In this document: piece by piece, positions 12,355-23,689 of the stretch | Layout of the letters: every line of letters begins with the position of its first letter | Numbering within the stretch: the stretch's first letter is position 1 | NCBI GenBank assembly: GCA_032716605.1 | Contig: CM064501.1 | Span: forward strand, 20,130,687-20,194,686 | Length of the DNA: 64,000 nucleotides | Reading direction: 5' to 3' | DNA from: Paralithodes platypus | Taxonomy: Eukaryota > Arthropoda > Malacostraca > Decapoda > Lithodidae | Position numbers and translations under genes: made by a program | Notes under the pieces: generated by a model | What the model saw: the letters and a program-made list of their open reading frames with translations, nothing else | What the model was told of the DNA's origin: nothing | Databases searched by the model: none

Positions 12355-12902
12355 TGTCGAGTATCCTACCTGGTATATATACCGTAGTTTGAATTTCCCG
12401 GGTTAACGACAGCTGGTTCCTTTTTGTTTATACACATTACTTTATTTATCTTTGTGGATAAATATTAGTGTGGTTGCACCGATTATTTCTTAGTTTATTT
12501 TCCCTTATTATTTAATCACGGGGGATGATATAAAACCCTTAAATATATTTTATATTGTCACGATAAAAGGGAATATCAGACACACTTAACACAGAATTCA
12601 CCCCGCTAACTACAGACCGCCAGCTGCTGCCACATAACACCAGAACTTCCCTGATATTCACCTACTGACATGTCCATCATCTAATCTACACTCTTTGCAT
12701 CACAGCTAAGTTCCTTTAATACTAGAAGTACTTCATAGATATTACTGGGACTACCACAGATAACCTACACATACATGTTTACAAGTAAGTCAAACGCCAA
12801 CCCGGTATCATTTTTATAGCCTAGGCCAATTCATCTTTCCACGTTTAATTATTCAATTTATATCCGTTTCTCCTCTACCCACTAGGAATAATAAACAGGA
12901 TA
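12355..12902 (+). repeat. 5' LTR of BEL copy 1
   Basis: Begins TGTCGAGTATCC and ends AATAATAAACAGGATA, with an AATAAA polyadenylation signal near the 3' edge. It matches the 3' LTR over 548 bp with few differences, such as GTCGAGTATCCTACC against GTCGTGAATCCTAGC. The same LTR occurs in BEL copy 2. Confidence 0.95.
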
Positions 12903-12906
12903 TAAT

Positions 12907-12926
12907 TGGTGCCGTGTGACCAGGAT
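12907..12926 (+). other. Primer binding site of BEL copy 1
   Basis: TGGTGCCGTGTGACCAGGAT begins four bases after the LTR and starts with TGG, complementary to a tRNA 3' CCA end. BEL copy 2 has the same site at 41344-41363 (minus) with one change. I cannot assign the tRNA species. Confidence 0.8.
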
Positions 12927-13596
12927 ACTGGGCCATCTGTTATATATTGATAAAAATTGGGGGGGGTATTAGGCCTGACTTAAGTCTGCCTTTGTGTAGA
13001 GCTGGGCGATCCAGTGGACAAATGTTGAGGGGCGCATATGTCCGGGATTTTCCGCTGGACCGTCCAGTGCAGTAGCCTGCTTTTTTTTGTTAAGCAGTTC
13101 TATAGACCAGGGGCAAGGGTGGACACTGTCAGGCAGACCTCAGCCTGGGTTAGATGTGCTAGGGAGCCGGAAGGTTTAAGATAGGCTATTGGACAGAGCG
13201 CGTGCCTTCTTTGAGGAAAAGGACAAGGCCGAGGAGGAGCAGTCGCCGCAATAGGCTAGATCTAAAGACTAGGACGACGGCTGCAGCTGTTCCTCCTTCA
13301 GAGGAGTCGTGATCCTTCTTTCTCTTTCTTTTCCTTTCTTTTTCAGGCATTAACTTTGTAATTTGTTAAAATTTAATATAGTAAAGTAGAGTAATATGAC
13401 ATAGGGTAAATTTCCTTTTCTTTGATTCGTAAACTCACAGGGGGGCACGCGATCTGCATGCTTCAATTTGCTTGGTTGCTGTCGTCATCAATGTAAGTAG
13501 GTTAGCCTAGGCTTAGAATAGATTAGAATAGGTTAGCCTACAGTGACGATTAGTATTGTTGTTCCTTAAGCTTTAGTTACCATAAAATTAGTAAGA
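12927..13596 (+). other. 5' leader of BEL copy 1
   Basis: Untranslated leader between the PBS and the gag ATG at 13597. The corresponding leader in copy 2 (40700-41343, minus) has an open 104-codon frame, but here the same frame contains a TAA. Leader coding is therefore doubtful. The leader's TTAA at 13566-13569 is the empty counterpart of the piggyBac insertion site in copy 2. Confidence 0.7.
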
Positions 13597-14751
13597 ATGG
13601 AGGAGAAAATAAAGTAATTGCGGCGGTTCAGGGCCGCCAAGAAGGGAGGGATTACTAAGCATACCTCTAATCTGTCTGATTTTATTGAACATGCTGCTAC
13701 ACTGCATGATGTAAAGGGTGTGAAAATCACTTTAGAAAAGGCCCAAGCTGATATTGAGTCGTATAACGTAGAGTTGTATAGCTTATATTCAGATGATCAG
13801 TTAGGAGGAGGAGATGGTGAAAGATATGCAGTATGTTAATCAAGTAAACAGTCAGTTAGCTGAGTTAGATAGTGTTCTACAGACAACCACTACTGGTAGA
13901 TCTCATGATAGTGCAGCAAGTAGGAAACAGAAGGGTATTAAGCTACCCTCCCTGAAGTTGCCAGTTTTTGACGGGGATCGAACACAGTGGGTGGGTTTCT
14001 GGGAGCTCTTTGATTGTAGTGTTCACTCCCAAACAGACTTAACTGACATTCAGAAATTTACGTATCTAAAGGGACAACTTAGTGGTGAGGCTCTACAAAT
14101 TGTTAGTGGATTTAGTTTGGTCACTGCGAGTTATGAACCAGCGGTCAATATTCTAAGAAATAGTTATGGTCAAAAGGATCGCATCAAAGCTGCTCACATA
14201 GCGAAACTGTGTAATCTCCCGCATCCTAGCCAGGAGGTCAGTGCTCTGAAAGATTTTTCCGTGTCATTTGAGTGTGCGTTAGAGTCATTACGCTCTATGG
14301 ATGTAACAGTAAGTGAAATGTGTGCAGTACTGTTGCATAATAAACTTCCTAGTACACTCTCTGAAGTGATTAAGCGTGAATTAAAAGACAACTGGCTGGA
14401 TGTGGATGAATATGTTCGTGTGTTTAAGACTGAAGTGTGCAATCTAGAAAGTAGACAATCCACTAGAACAGTTTGGGGCGACCGCCACAGCAGCATATGC
14501 GGTGTATCAGAAACCCGATACCAAGCAGAAGTATGGATGTAAGTTGTGTTTAAAGACAGGACATTTTTGGGCAAAATGTGCAAAATACAAGAACAGTCCC
14601 GCCAAGGCCAATAGAGCGAGGCAGTTGAAATTGTGCGTCGGGTGCCTGTCGTCAGAACATGGCAGCCAGGGGTGTACTAACCCTAAAATTAGGCCGTGCC
14701 GATTCTGCCAACAGAAACATTTTAATTATTTGTGTCCGACGCCATGCCTTG
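13597..14751 (+). pseudogene. gag: BEL copy 1 gag region
   Basis: The ATG at 13597 is followed by a TAA at codon 7, where copy 2 has TCA. Further on, an indel near 13805 and another near 14460 shift the frame, so the protein is spread over the frames 13618-13839, 13814-14542 and 14502-15194. The middle frame carries the BEL gag core (IKLPSLKLPVFDGDRTQWVG, then FWELFDCSVHSQTDL), the DUF1759-type region that packs the particle. The last frame has zinc-binding motifs: CKLCLKTGHFWAKC is a CX2CX3GHX4C knuckle, followed by CVGCLSSEHGSQGC and CRFCQQKHFNYLC. These bind nucleic acid in family members. The paralogous gag in copy 2 allowed the defects to be located. Confidence 0.9.
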
Positions 14752-15182
14752 AACAAACTGGACAACCAGCAGCCCCTGAACCAACAGTGACCATGGCTGT
14801 GGCTTCAGGCCGTAATGCAGTGTTGTTGCCTACCATTCAGATTCCCTTGACCGACAGAAACTGTCATACCAGTAGAGTAAGAGCTTTGTTGGACCAATGT
14901 TCGCAACGTACCTTCATCTTGCGCTCTGCTTTATCGCAGCTTGATTACGTTAGGGTCAGTAAGGAACAGCTAAGGCTCCAGGGATTTACTGGCTCACTTG
15001 GTAGTACTGAGTATGAAATAGTAGAGTTAACCTATCATCACAGAAGAAGGGTACGTAAATGGAGAGCCATTGTGGTGGAGGAGTTACCAGTATACAAACC
15101 AGGGAGAGGATTAGAGATGGAGGTAAATGCTATTAAGGCTCGGGGTTACAAATTAGCCGATCCAGGTATCACTGATGGAGAT
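14752..15182 (+). pseudogene. BEL copy 1 aspartic protease region
   Basis: Continues the frame 14502-15194 beyond the zinc knuckles. VRALLDQCSQRTFILRSAL sits where retropepsins of the Pao family (peptidase A17) have their active-site turn. The usual glycine after the catalytic Asp-x is replaced, giving D-Q-C-S, and copy 2 has the same D-Q-C-S, so this looks like a lineage feature rather than decay. The protease region is cut at about 15182 by the CR1 LINE and continues after 17965 with GADFYYHFVHSGYV. Confidence 0.75.
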
Positions 15183-15397
15183 ATAAGAACATAAGAACAT
15201 AAGAAAATGGGAGTCTGCAGAAAGCCGATTGGCCTAAGCAAGGCAGATCCCTGTCCCACACAACCCCAATTACAAAGCCCAATTATAGGCTCAACACTCT
15301 AATACCCTGAGGATCATCTTACCAAACCGGTTAGAGATTAACGCAGGATTACAGGGGTCTGCAGAGCGCTGATTGGCCCAACCCGGCTGATCCCCCT

Positions 15398-16492
15398 TCA
15401 CACCCAACCCTTCTCGTCCATATGCTTATCCAATTTTTTCTTAAAGCTCCCTATCGTTCTTGATCCCACTATATCACTTGGTAGCCTATTCCACCCATCT
15501 ACAACTCTGTTACCAAACCAATATTTGCCTATATCTTTTCTGAAACAAAATTTATCTAATTTGAAACCATTGGTACGAGTTCTTTCGCTATCACTGAGCT
15601 TTAGTACATTTGTCATGTCCCCTTTGTTAATCCCACTAACCCACTTGAACACCTCTATCATATCCCCTCTAACTCTGCGTCTCTCTAACGAATGCAAACC
15701 TAATTTCTTCAACCTTTCTTCATACGGAAAATTTCTAATATTATGGATCATTTTTGTCATTCTACGCTGAATTCTCTCCAATGAATCTATGTCCATTCTG
15801 TAATAAGGACACCAAAATTGGACAGCATAATCCATATGGGGTCTCACTAATGACAAGTAAAGTTTTAAGATAACATCAGCAGTTCTGTTACTCACACTCC
15901 TAGAGATGAACCCGAGAATCCTGTTTGCCTTATTACGTACGCTTATACATTGTTTTCTAGGCTTCAAATCATTGCTAACAAACACACCTAGATCTTTCTC
16001 GCAGTCTGAATTTTCTAATTCTAAATTAGCTAGTTTATATTTAACATTTGTTTGCATCTTCCCTATCTTTAATACCTTGCATTTGTCAATGTTAAACTTC
16101 ATCTGCCAATTTACTGACCATTCATGTAAGGTATCTAGATCCCTTTGGAGGCACTCTATATCGCTATCTGAATCAATTGATCTCCCCATTTTAGTATCGT
16201 CTGCGAATTTACTTATCCTACTAGTTATACCTAAATCTAGGTCATTTATGTATATAAGAAACAACAGGGGACCTAATACCGATCCCTGGGGGACACCACT
16301 TTTGACTGCTCCCCACTCTGACTTGGTACCATTTATGCTGACTCTCTGTTTCCTACCAATTAGCCATGACCTAATCCATCCCAACAACGACCCTCCTATT
16401 CCATGTGCCTCAACCTTTCTCATCAATCTCTCATGAGGGACTCTGTCGAAAGCTTTACTGAAATCTAAATATAATATCATATGACTTGTCAC
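15398..16492 (-). pseudogene. CR1 reverse transcriptase, C-terminal frame
   Basis: A 364-codon frame with the RT palm and thumb. LYLDFSKAFDRVPHERL (about residues 8-24) is the first catalytic Asp region, SGVPQGSVLGPLLFLIYINDL (65-85) is motif B, and KFADDTKMG (95-103) is the catalytic A-D-D box. The C-terminus WNRLPSDIVGSRTIG is typical of CR1-group LINEs. It copies its RNA onto nicked target DNA by target-primed reverse transcription. It is separated from the upstream frame by a one-base shift near 16470-16490: the two frames overlap and both contain the codons for SYDII/SHMIL. Otherwise it is surprisingly intact. Confidence 0.92.
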
Positions 16493-17964
16493 TATCTACT
16501 GCTTCATATACCTCTGAGAAAAAGCTAAGCAAATTAGTAAGGCACGAACGTCCCTGAGTGAATCCATGCTGAGAAGAATTTATTAAGTTAAATTTTACTA
16601 AGTGGCTTCTAATTTTCCTAGCAATAATAGACTCTAGCAACTTTCCTATGATTGATGTGAGACTAATGGGACGGTAATTGGATGCTATCGATTTATCACC
16701 TTTTTTGAAGATCGGAACTACATTTGCAAGCTTCCAAGCTTCTGGAACTAAACCTGTTTCTAATGACTTGTTAAATATAAATGCTAATGGACTACTTAAC
16801 TCATCTCTGCATTCTTTTAATACTCTAGCATATACCTCGTCAGGACCAGGCGATTTTTGAGGTTTCAGTCTGTCAATTTCCTTAAGCACATCATTTCTAC
16901 TTATACTAACTGTACTTAACATATTTTCTATACTATCACTATATACCATATTGACTTCTGGAATCTGTGCCAAATTTTCATTAGTGAAAACGGAAAGAAA
17001 CTGACTATTTAATGTACTGCACATTTCTAAATCATTTTCTGTTATTTCTCCTATTGAAGTTTTTAGGGGGCCTATTACATCTCTAACTTTAGATTTATAT
17101 AGTTGGTAAAAAGCTTTAGGGTTATTTTTTGAGTCGCTGGCTATCCTTATTTCATAATTTCTTTTTGCTTTCCTGATTTCCTTTTTGACCTGTCTTGATA
17201 GAGTCTGATAGTATATATGTAAATGATTTTCACCTTTCTTTATTTTTCGATATATTCCTTTCTTTTTTCCTATAAGATCTATTAGCTTATTAGTCATCCA
17301 TTTTGGTTGGTTCTGCGTCGATCTAAATCTTCTTTTAGGGATATATTTATTTTGAGCATTGTGGAGTGAAGCAATAAACTGGTTATATGTAGCTGGCAAG
17401 TTTAACTCTGGCATATCCTGACTTAATCGCTTAACAATAGGGTCCACCCTTAAGTCTCTTCTTAGCCCACCATAATCGGCTTTTCTGAAATCTGGGATAA
17501 GTGTCGTATTCTCTTTAGCATTCCCTGTCCATTGTATATTAAAATAAATAGATTTATGATCGCTATTTCCTAGGTGGTCACCAATCTCTACATTATTTAT
17601 CATATGTTCATTGTTACTGAAAACTAAATCAAGACTATTAATACCTCTAGTCGGCGTATCTATGAATTGAAATAAAAAACTATCTTGTACTACCTCTATA
17701 AACTCTACTGAATCGGAGTCGCCTATTTGGTGCTGCCAATCAATGTTCGGAAAATTAAAATCCCCCATAATGCACACATTGCTAAACCTTGATGCTATTT
17801 TAATTTCCTCCCATAACGATTTTCCGCCATTTCTACTCATATTAGGCGGTCTATATATAACTCCAATAACTATGGTCTCACTACCTTCGTTAACTTCTAC
17901 CCAAACACATTCATTATCATTATTTAGTCTAATACCTGATTTAATACAGCTTTTTAAAGATTAA
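16455..17964 (-). pseudogene. CR1 apurinic-type endonuclease (partial) plus RT N-terminal frame
   Basis: The 461-codon frame (ATG at 17840) is open upstream to about 17962, where GVIYRPPN of the endonuclease is visible. Endonuclease motifs are IMGDFNFPNIDW and the terminal NSDHKSIYF (catalytic Asp-His). The Asn/Glu N-terminal motifs are lost by truncation. The downstream half holds the RT fingers: SPGPDEVYARVLKEC, ANVVPIFKKGDKS, NYRPISLTSIIGKLLE and QHGFTQGRSC. The frame ends after DIIFRFQ, where a one-base indel moves translation to the next frame. In the intact family, endonuclease nicking of target DNA and RT lie in one polypeptide. Confidence 0.9.
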
Positions 17965-17965
17965 A

Positions 17966-19370
17966 TAGGGTTACTGATTGGGGCGGACTTTTATTACCAC
18001 TTTGTACATTCAGGCTATGTCAGGGAAGGAAGTATAGTTATGTTACCCACAATTTATGGTTACGCACTGAGTGGCACTTATCAGTCAGATATAGAAGAGA
18101 CCCATGTAGAGTTAGTCACTGTTCTTAAGTTATCAGTAGACCCTTTAGTGGAGATACAGGAAGATATTGGCAGTAAATCTCCAGAATTAAAGGATCTGAC
18201 AGCTCTATGGGACTTGGACCATATTGGTATAAGTCCTAATGAGACTGGTAAGGGTGGGCAGAGAGTCTTAAATAGAATTTCTGAAACGGTACAGTATTCC
18301 GAAGCACAGGGACAGTATATAGTGGAACTGCCGTGGAGAGATAACATAGATAAATTACCTGATATCTTTAAGTTAGCTCTGGGCAGAATGAGAGGCTTGC
18401 AGCGTAAATTTATAAAGGATCCCAACTACTGTCAACAGTATACAAAGGTTCTGGATAATCAGATAGAAAGGGGGTTTATTGAAAGGGTAGAAAACAGGAA
18501 TCAAGCTGGTCATCCCATTCACTACTTAGCTCACCATGGTATTACTAAGGATAGTGTTACTACGCCTGTACGGATAGTGTTTGACTGTTCGGCTAGGATG
18601 GACGAGAAGGCGTTCAGTCTGAATGACTGTCTCCATACAGGTCCATCGCTAGTGGCTGACCTCATCCAGGTACTTCTACACTTTAGATGCCATCAATTTG
18701 TCTGGGTGAGTGATATTGAGAAAGCATTTCTCATGGTGGGGTTGAGTGAGAAGGATAGGGATGCTACTAGGTTTCTGTGGCCCGTTGATCCCTTGGATGT
18801 TGCAAGTCCTTACATTGTCTACCGGTTCCGTGCAGTTCTGTTCGGGGCCACCTGTTCCCAGTTCCTCCTTAATGCTACCATTCAAAAACACCCGTCTATG
18901 ATACAGGAGAACAGTGAAGTAGTTAATAAGCTAAAAAGGGGGTTTGTATATTGATAACTTGCAGGGGACTGATGATGATGTAAGTTATTTGCAACAACAA
19001 TGTTGGGATGCCCGTAGAATATTTTCCAGCGCTAACCTGTCTTTACGTGAGTGGGTCACAAATAATGAGAGTTTGCGGGAACTATTGCACCTGAAGGGTA
19101 TAGCTTCCGCCAAACAAGACGGGGTTAAGGTACTTGGCGTTGAGTGGCTAACTGATAAGGATATGTTACAGGTTAATTGCCGCGGAAGTAGACCTGCATT
19201 GGTTACAAAATGCGAGGCTCTGAGTCTAACCGCGAGTGTTTTCGATCCCCTAGGAGTGTTGCTACCGGTAACCATCTGGGCGCGGAGGTTCGTACAGGAC
19301 TTGTGGAGATTAGAGTGTGAGTGGGATGTACCCATTCCAGATGACATGAGAGCTAACTGGCAGGGTATTT
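17966..19370 (+). pseudogene. pol: BEL copy 1 protease C-terminus and reverse transcriptase
   Basis: Frames 18040-18954 and 18944-19390 resume the polyprotein after the LINE. VRIVFDCSARMDEKAFSLND, FVWVSDIEKAFLMVGLSEKD (catalytic Asp of motif A), FRAVLFGATCSQFLLNA (motif B) and YIDNLQGT (motif C) are in the expected order. The motif C position reads Y-I-D-N in both copies, so the Asn is not decay. A one-base shift near 18945 separates motif B from motif C. TTAA at 18869-18872 is the empty counterpart of the MITE at 31635 in copy 2. Confidence 0.92.
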
Positions 19371-20004
19371 ATGACGATTATGATAGATAGTACAGGTATC
19401 ATGTTTCCCCGTCAGGTCACTAATTCTAAGAGGGTTATGCTGCACCTATTTAGTGACGCTAGCTCAGTAGCATATGGTGTAGCGGCCTATGCGGTTGGTG
19501 ATGAGGTGATTAGGTTAGTAATGGCCAAAGCTAAGGTGGCGCCTAGTAAGTCCCTCACCATACCTAAGATGGAGTTGACTGCTGTTCTTCTCGCAGCTCG
19601 TCTCGCATGTTATATATGTGAGACCTACGCGGACGAGCTGATTATAGAGAATGTATACCTCTGGTCGGACAGCCAGATAACCCTATGCTGGTTGTCTAGT
19701 AAAAAGATTTTGCCTAGATATGTTCAAAATAGAGTTGATGAGATAAAGTCATTAGTTCCCGGCGCTCATTTTCGTTATGTGTCCACAGAGGACAACCCCA
19801 GTGATCTAGTCACCAGAGGGATTTCATATGTGTCCTTAGTTGCTTCTTCGCTTTTTGGTGGGGAGGGCCCACATGGTTACCTCACCAAATGCTATGGCCT
19901 GATCATGGCCCAATAGGGGGCTCAATAGGAGGGGACACCACTGTGGGTTGTAACACGAGTCAAGAAGGAACGCTGTCATTGCCGGTACCGGTTCCCCCTC
20001 ATAT
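19371..20004 (+). pseudogene. pol: BEL copy 1 RNase H region
   Basis: Frame 19371-19916 holds RNase H motifs in order: LHLFSDASSVAYGVAAYA (first Asp), KMELTAVLLAARLA (Glu), ENVYLWSDSQITLCWL (second Asp) and STEDNPSDLVTRG (last Asp). In the family this activity degrades the RNA template. The frame then breaks within about 90 bp before the integrase frame at 20005. The site orthologous to the MITE at 30476 reads TTAC here instead of TTAA. Confidence 0.9.
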
Positions 20005-21294
20005 ATGAAGTCATGGCATGTAATGGCATTGGTCCTTAGGTTTATTAAGACTCTTAGAGAGAAGATACAAGGGAACTATCAGGCAAAACCGGCATACTTG
20101 ACGGTGCCGGAATTAAGAGCAGCAGAGTCAGCCATGATTAAGGTAGCTCAGAGAGAAGCTTACTCTGAGGAACGCCATTATTTGTCAAAAGGACAGGGCA
20201 CACCAAGCAATATAGTGAAGCAGTTGGGCCTCTATATGGAGGGAGGCATGATACGCTGTAGAGGTAGGCTACACTTGTCAGCTTTACATGATAGCGCCAA
20301 GTACCCTATCCTTATCCCTAATAAACATCGTATAGCCACTCTCCTTAGTAATTACTGCCACAAAGTGTGTAACCATAGTGGTGTTAGTTATGTTGTAAAT
20401 TACATAAGGCAAAGATGGTGGACCCCAAGATTAGACAGGTAGTAAAGATAGCCTTAAGGGGATGTATCATCTGCAAGAGATTGCAAGGTACATCATACCG
20501 TGCTGTACAGGCCCCTCCATTGCCGGAGTTTAGGGTTCAGGAAGCGAGTCCTTTCCAGGTAACGGGGGTTGACTACACAGGTGAGAGAAGCAATAAAAGC
20601 CAGTAAAAGCCAGTAAAAGAGAAGGGGGGTACTGTAAGTAAATTATATGTAGTCTTATTCACCTGTGCAGTTACTAGAGCGGTCCATGTAGAGACGGTGT
20701 CTAACCTCTCCTGCGAATCATTTTTGCATGCATTCCGTAGGTTTAGTAGCAGGAGGGGTTACCCTGAGATTATGAGGAGTGATAAAGCCATCACATTTGT
20801 TAGCGGAACCAGTACATTACAGGAGTTGATAGATGATGCAAGGTTAAAAGGTACTCTAGCGGAATTCAAGTGCGAGTGGCGGTTTATACCGGCCAGGGCG
20901 CCATGGTTCGGTGCCATATGGGAATGGGTCATTGGCATCCTAAAGGCTGGCTTGAAGAAGGTACTGGGTCGAGCATTGGTTAACACAGAGGAACTGAATA
21001 CGGTATTACTGGAGCTCGAGGCCACAGTCAATGATCGCCCGGCTTGGCTACACCTACAGTGATCTTGAGGACCCTCTACCCATCACTCCTTCACAACTGG
21101 TTCATGGGAGGCGGATCAGAAGCTTTCCAAGGCGAGAAATCACGGATGAAGATCTCAAGGACACGACGTGGCGTAACAACGATTCCGTCAACCAACGCTT
21201 CCAATATGTAACAAAACTCTCACATGACCTGTGGAAAAGGTGGAGCACTGATTATTTAATCTCACTCAGGGAGCAACATCGTCACTTAACCTAA
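20005..21294 (+). pseudogene. pol: BEL copy 1 integrase (zinc-binding and catalytic domains)
   Basis: Spread over four frames (20005-20442, 20415-20606, 20697-21062, 21031-21294). The zinc-binding part shows HRIATLLSNYCHKVCNHSG and, after a frameshift, LRGCIICKRLQG. The catalytic core shows FQVTGVDYTG (first Asp), EIMRSDKAITFVSG (second Asp, with Lys where copy 2 has Asn) and APWFGAIWEWVIG (catalytic Glu). In the family it inserts the cDNA and makes the 5-bp duplication seen at this element's edges. A TTAA element splits it from its C-terminal domain at 21286. Confidence 0.9.
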
Positions 21295-21901
21295 GAAGTG
21301 CGCATGGGGGGTATGAGTCACCACACTCCTGTGCTGACGTATTTGAGCTGTTCCCATCACTAACATCGTTATTTTACCATAAATAGCATTAATACTTATC
21401 CATATACGCTATTATAGGTTGATTATAAAGGTATTAACCTGTTACAACAATAAAACAAGTGGAAACAGGGTTTGGATGGTCAAAATCGACGATACAGGCC
21501 GGGAGTTACATAATGTATGGCTGAGGCAACCTCCCTGCCCTCCACCCCTCCCCTTGTCTGGAGAGACACTGTTCCGCAATAGTCTCTCTCTCGCTCTTTC
21601 CCACGGTTGGTAACAGTGATGACAACGCCCTGCTACCAACTCGCTAATGTTAGCACGAAAATAATCCACAGAATAAGGGAATAACAGGTAAAATAGGTGA
21701 TAACTGAAGGAGGGGTGGAAAGTGGGGAAGGAGGGGAGGTGGAGGAGTGATATTTGGCATGGCCCAGGGGCAAAAAAAAAAAAAAAAAAAAAAAAACACA
21801 ATTTGGGTGTTTTAAATGGATTTTGTTTTCCCTTACTCTTAAGAGTCTTCCCGCAGTCCGCCGGGGAACTCTTAAGAATCTCCCCGCAGTTCCCGGGTTA
21901 A
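21286..21901. mobile_element. TTAA element sharing its right end with the piggyBac element
   Basis: TTAA at 21286-21289 and 21898-21901; the empty site is 28730-28733 in BEL copy 2. The left end is TTAACCTAAGAAGTGCGCAT and the right end reversed is TTAACCCGGGAACTGCGGGG. The right sub-terminal stretch (21836-21890, with CTTAAGAGTCTTCCCGCAGT and AACTCTTAAGA) is nearly identical to 40648-40699 at the edge of the 5.6-kb piggyBac element. This suggests a non-autonomous derivative of the same family. It contains a poly-A run at 21775-21796 and no real coding frame. Confidence 0.85.
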
Positions 21902-22257
21902 TGATAAAAAGAGGGATAGCATCGCCACAAGTTGGGGACGTCGTTCTAGTACATGATGACGGCCCCCGACTTTTTTGGCGTATAGGTCGGATAATGAAAC
22001 TTCTTTGTGGTCCTGACCACGAATGTAGGGTAGTTCAGGTAAAAACAGGAGCCGGTTTGACCACCAGACCGGGGGTTAAGCTATACCCACTAGAGATAGA
22101 TTTAGAGGTAGTGGATGGCGACAGCAAGCCGAACTCTGATAATATCCTTCCTGCTACTGGAGCGGACCGAGGTGATACCCCTCAGAGGCCGTCACGTCGC
22201 GCTGCTTTGGGTTCCTCCCAGTTGTGGCGATCCATGATCGGGACGGGACAATTGTAA
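21902..22257 (+). pseudogene. pol: BEL copy 1 integrase C-terminal domain
   Basis: Open frame (part of 21754-22257) reading IASPQVGDVVLVHDDGPRLF and then WRIGRIMKLLCGPDHECRVV. This is the small SH3-like C-terminal region (DUF5641 type) of BEL/Pao integrases. It ends with a stop at 22257, 29 bp before the 3' LTR. It is co-linear with 28374-28730 (minus) in copy 2. Confidence 0.9.
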
Positions 22258-22286
22258 ATACTTTGTATGTAACTGGTGGCGGAGTA

Positions 22287-22833
22287 TGTCGTGAATCCTA
22301 GCTGGTATATATACCGTAGTTTGAATTTCCCGGGTTCACGACAGCTGGTTCCTTTTTGTTTATACGCATTACTTTATTTATCTTTGTGGATAAATATTAG
22401 TGTGGTTGCACCGATTATATCTTAGTTTATTTTCCCTTATTATTTAATCACGGGGACGATATAGAACCCTTTAATATATTTTATATTGTCACGATAAAAG
22501 GGAATATCAGACACACTTCACACAGAATTCACCCCGCTAACTACAGACCGCCAGCTGCTGCCACATAACACCAGAACTTCCCTGATATTCACCTACTGAC
22601 ATGTCCATCATCTAATCTACACTCTTTGCATCACAGCTAAGTTCCTTTAATACTAGAAGTACTTCATAGATATTACTGGGACTACCACAGATAACCTACA
22701 CATACATGTTTACAAGTAAGTCAAACGCCGACCCGGTATCATTTTTATAGCCTAGGCCAATTAATCTTTCCAGGTTTAATTATTTAATTTATATCTGTTT
22801 CTCCTCTACCCCTTAGGAATAATAAACAGGATA
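22287..22833 (+). repeat. 3' LTR of BEL copy 1
   Basis: 547 bp, begins TGTCGTGAATCC and ends ACAGGATA, followed by the duplicated target TTTGT (22834-22838). Confidence 0.95.
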
Positions 22834-23500
22834 TTTGTATACCGGTGTGCAAATGAGAGAGAGAGATTGGCTGTGTATGGGATCTGCCTCTCGCAACAGA
22901 GTTGTAGATATGTGAAATAGGGTACCGAGTGCTATAGTGGTATCAAGAACAATAGAAAGCTTCAAGATAAAATCAGATAGGGATACGGATAAGATGGGTT
23001 GGGTGTGAAAGGGTTCTGCCTTGTGTGGGCCACTTGTCTCTCTGCAGGCTCCCATTTTCATCTTGTTTGCATGTGTAAGGGATCTGCCTCATTTGTACCG
23101 GTGTGCAAACGAACATGAGCGAGAGAGAGATTGGCTGTGTAAGGGCTTTGCCTCTATTTGTTTGGTAACAGAGTTGTAGATATGTGGAATAGGCTACCGA
23201 TTGGGATCAAGAACAATAAAGTTTCAACAAAAAATTAGGTAGGATGAGATGGGTTGGGTGTGAAAGGGATCTGCCATTTGTGGGCTAATCAGCTCTCTGC
23301 AGACTCCCGTTTTCATATGTTCTAATGTTCTCATTTGTGAAAGAGAGAGAGAGAGACAGAGAGAGATGGGTTGGGTGTGAAAGGGATCTGACGTGTGTTA
23401 GTTAATCGGCTCTCTGCAGGCTCCCTATTTCCTATGTTCTCATGCACTAGTATGTCGTAATCGTAAAGAAGACAGCGATAAATGAGAGAGAGAGAGAGAG
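22834..23500 (+). repeat. CR1 LINE 3'-end array 1, right part
   Basis: Resumes the array interrupted at 12354, starting with the target duplication and then ACCGGTGTGCAAATGAG. It holds two more GTTGTAGATATGTG units and several GGGTTGGGTGTGAAAGGG phrases, ending in (GA)n near 23500. Confidence 0.85.
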
Positions 23501-23689
23501 ATAACTAATATAACTAATATAACTAATACATAGCCTATAGCGACACTCAAACAAGCACACACATAGCTACACAAGACCATCACACACACAGCCACAGTAA
23601 AACAAGCACACACACGTCTATCTAGCGACAATTACTTATGCTCAGTGAGTGGCCTCCTCCATGTTGTCTGCGCAATCATGTCATTCAGA
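23501..23689. other. Short CA-rich spacer
   Basis: ATAACTAAT triplet repeat (23502-23530) and scattered CACACA runs; nothing else seen. Confidence 0.5.

Larger units (their letters stand above)
15183..17965 (-). mobile_element. CR1-group non-LTR retrotransposon, 5'-truncated
   Basis: Inserted antisense in BEL copy 1. The corresponding uninterrupted BEL sequence (GGAGATATGATAGGG, read on BEL's sense strand) is present in copy 2 around 33015-33030. The 3' end of the LINE (15183 side) is an (ATAAGAAC)n tail with a 3' UTR containing two copies of a GATCTGCC...GGCCAATCGGCT...CTGCAGAC phrase. The 5' end at 17965 lies inside the endonuclease, so the copy is 5'-truncated, about 2.78 kb. Its last codons and 3' UTR are the source sequence of the window's CR1-tail arrays. 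Confidence 0.92.
12355..22833 (+). mobile_element. BEL/Pao LTR retrotransposon, copy 1 (degenerate, with nested insertions)
   Basis: Two direct LTRs (12355-12902 and 22287-22833) flank gag-pol remnants in the order gag, protease, RT, RNase H, integrase. The 5-bp target duplication TTTGT lies at 12350-12354 and 22834-22838, and the flanks rejoin into the CR1-tail array phrase CTCATTTGTACCGG. Nested inside are a CR1 LINE (15183-17965, minus) and a TTAA element (21286-21901). Without those two the element is about 7.1 kb, normal for BEL/Pao. Coding frames are broken by several small indels and at least one stop, so the copy is dead, yet its LTRs look very similar to each other by eye, suggesting a fairly recent insertion. 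Confidence 0.95.

Noticed and set aside
15525..16436. Plus-strand frames (81 and 176 codons) across the CR1 LINE
   Set aside because: Antisense to the clear RT frame.
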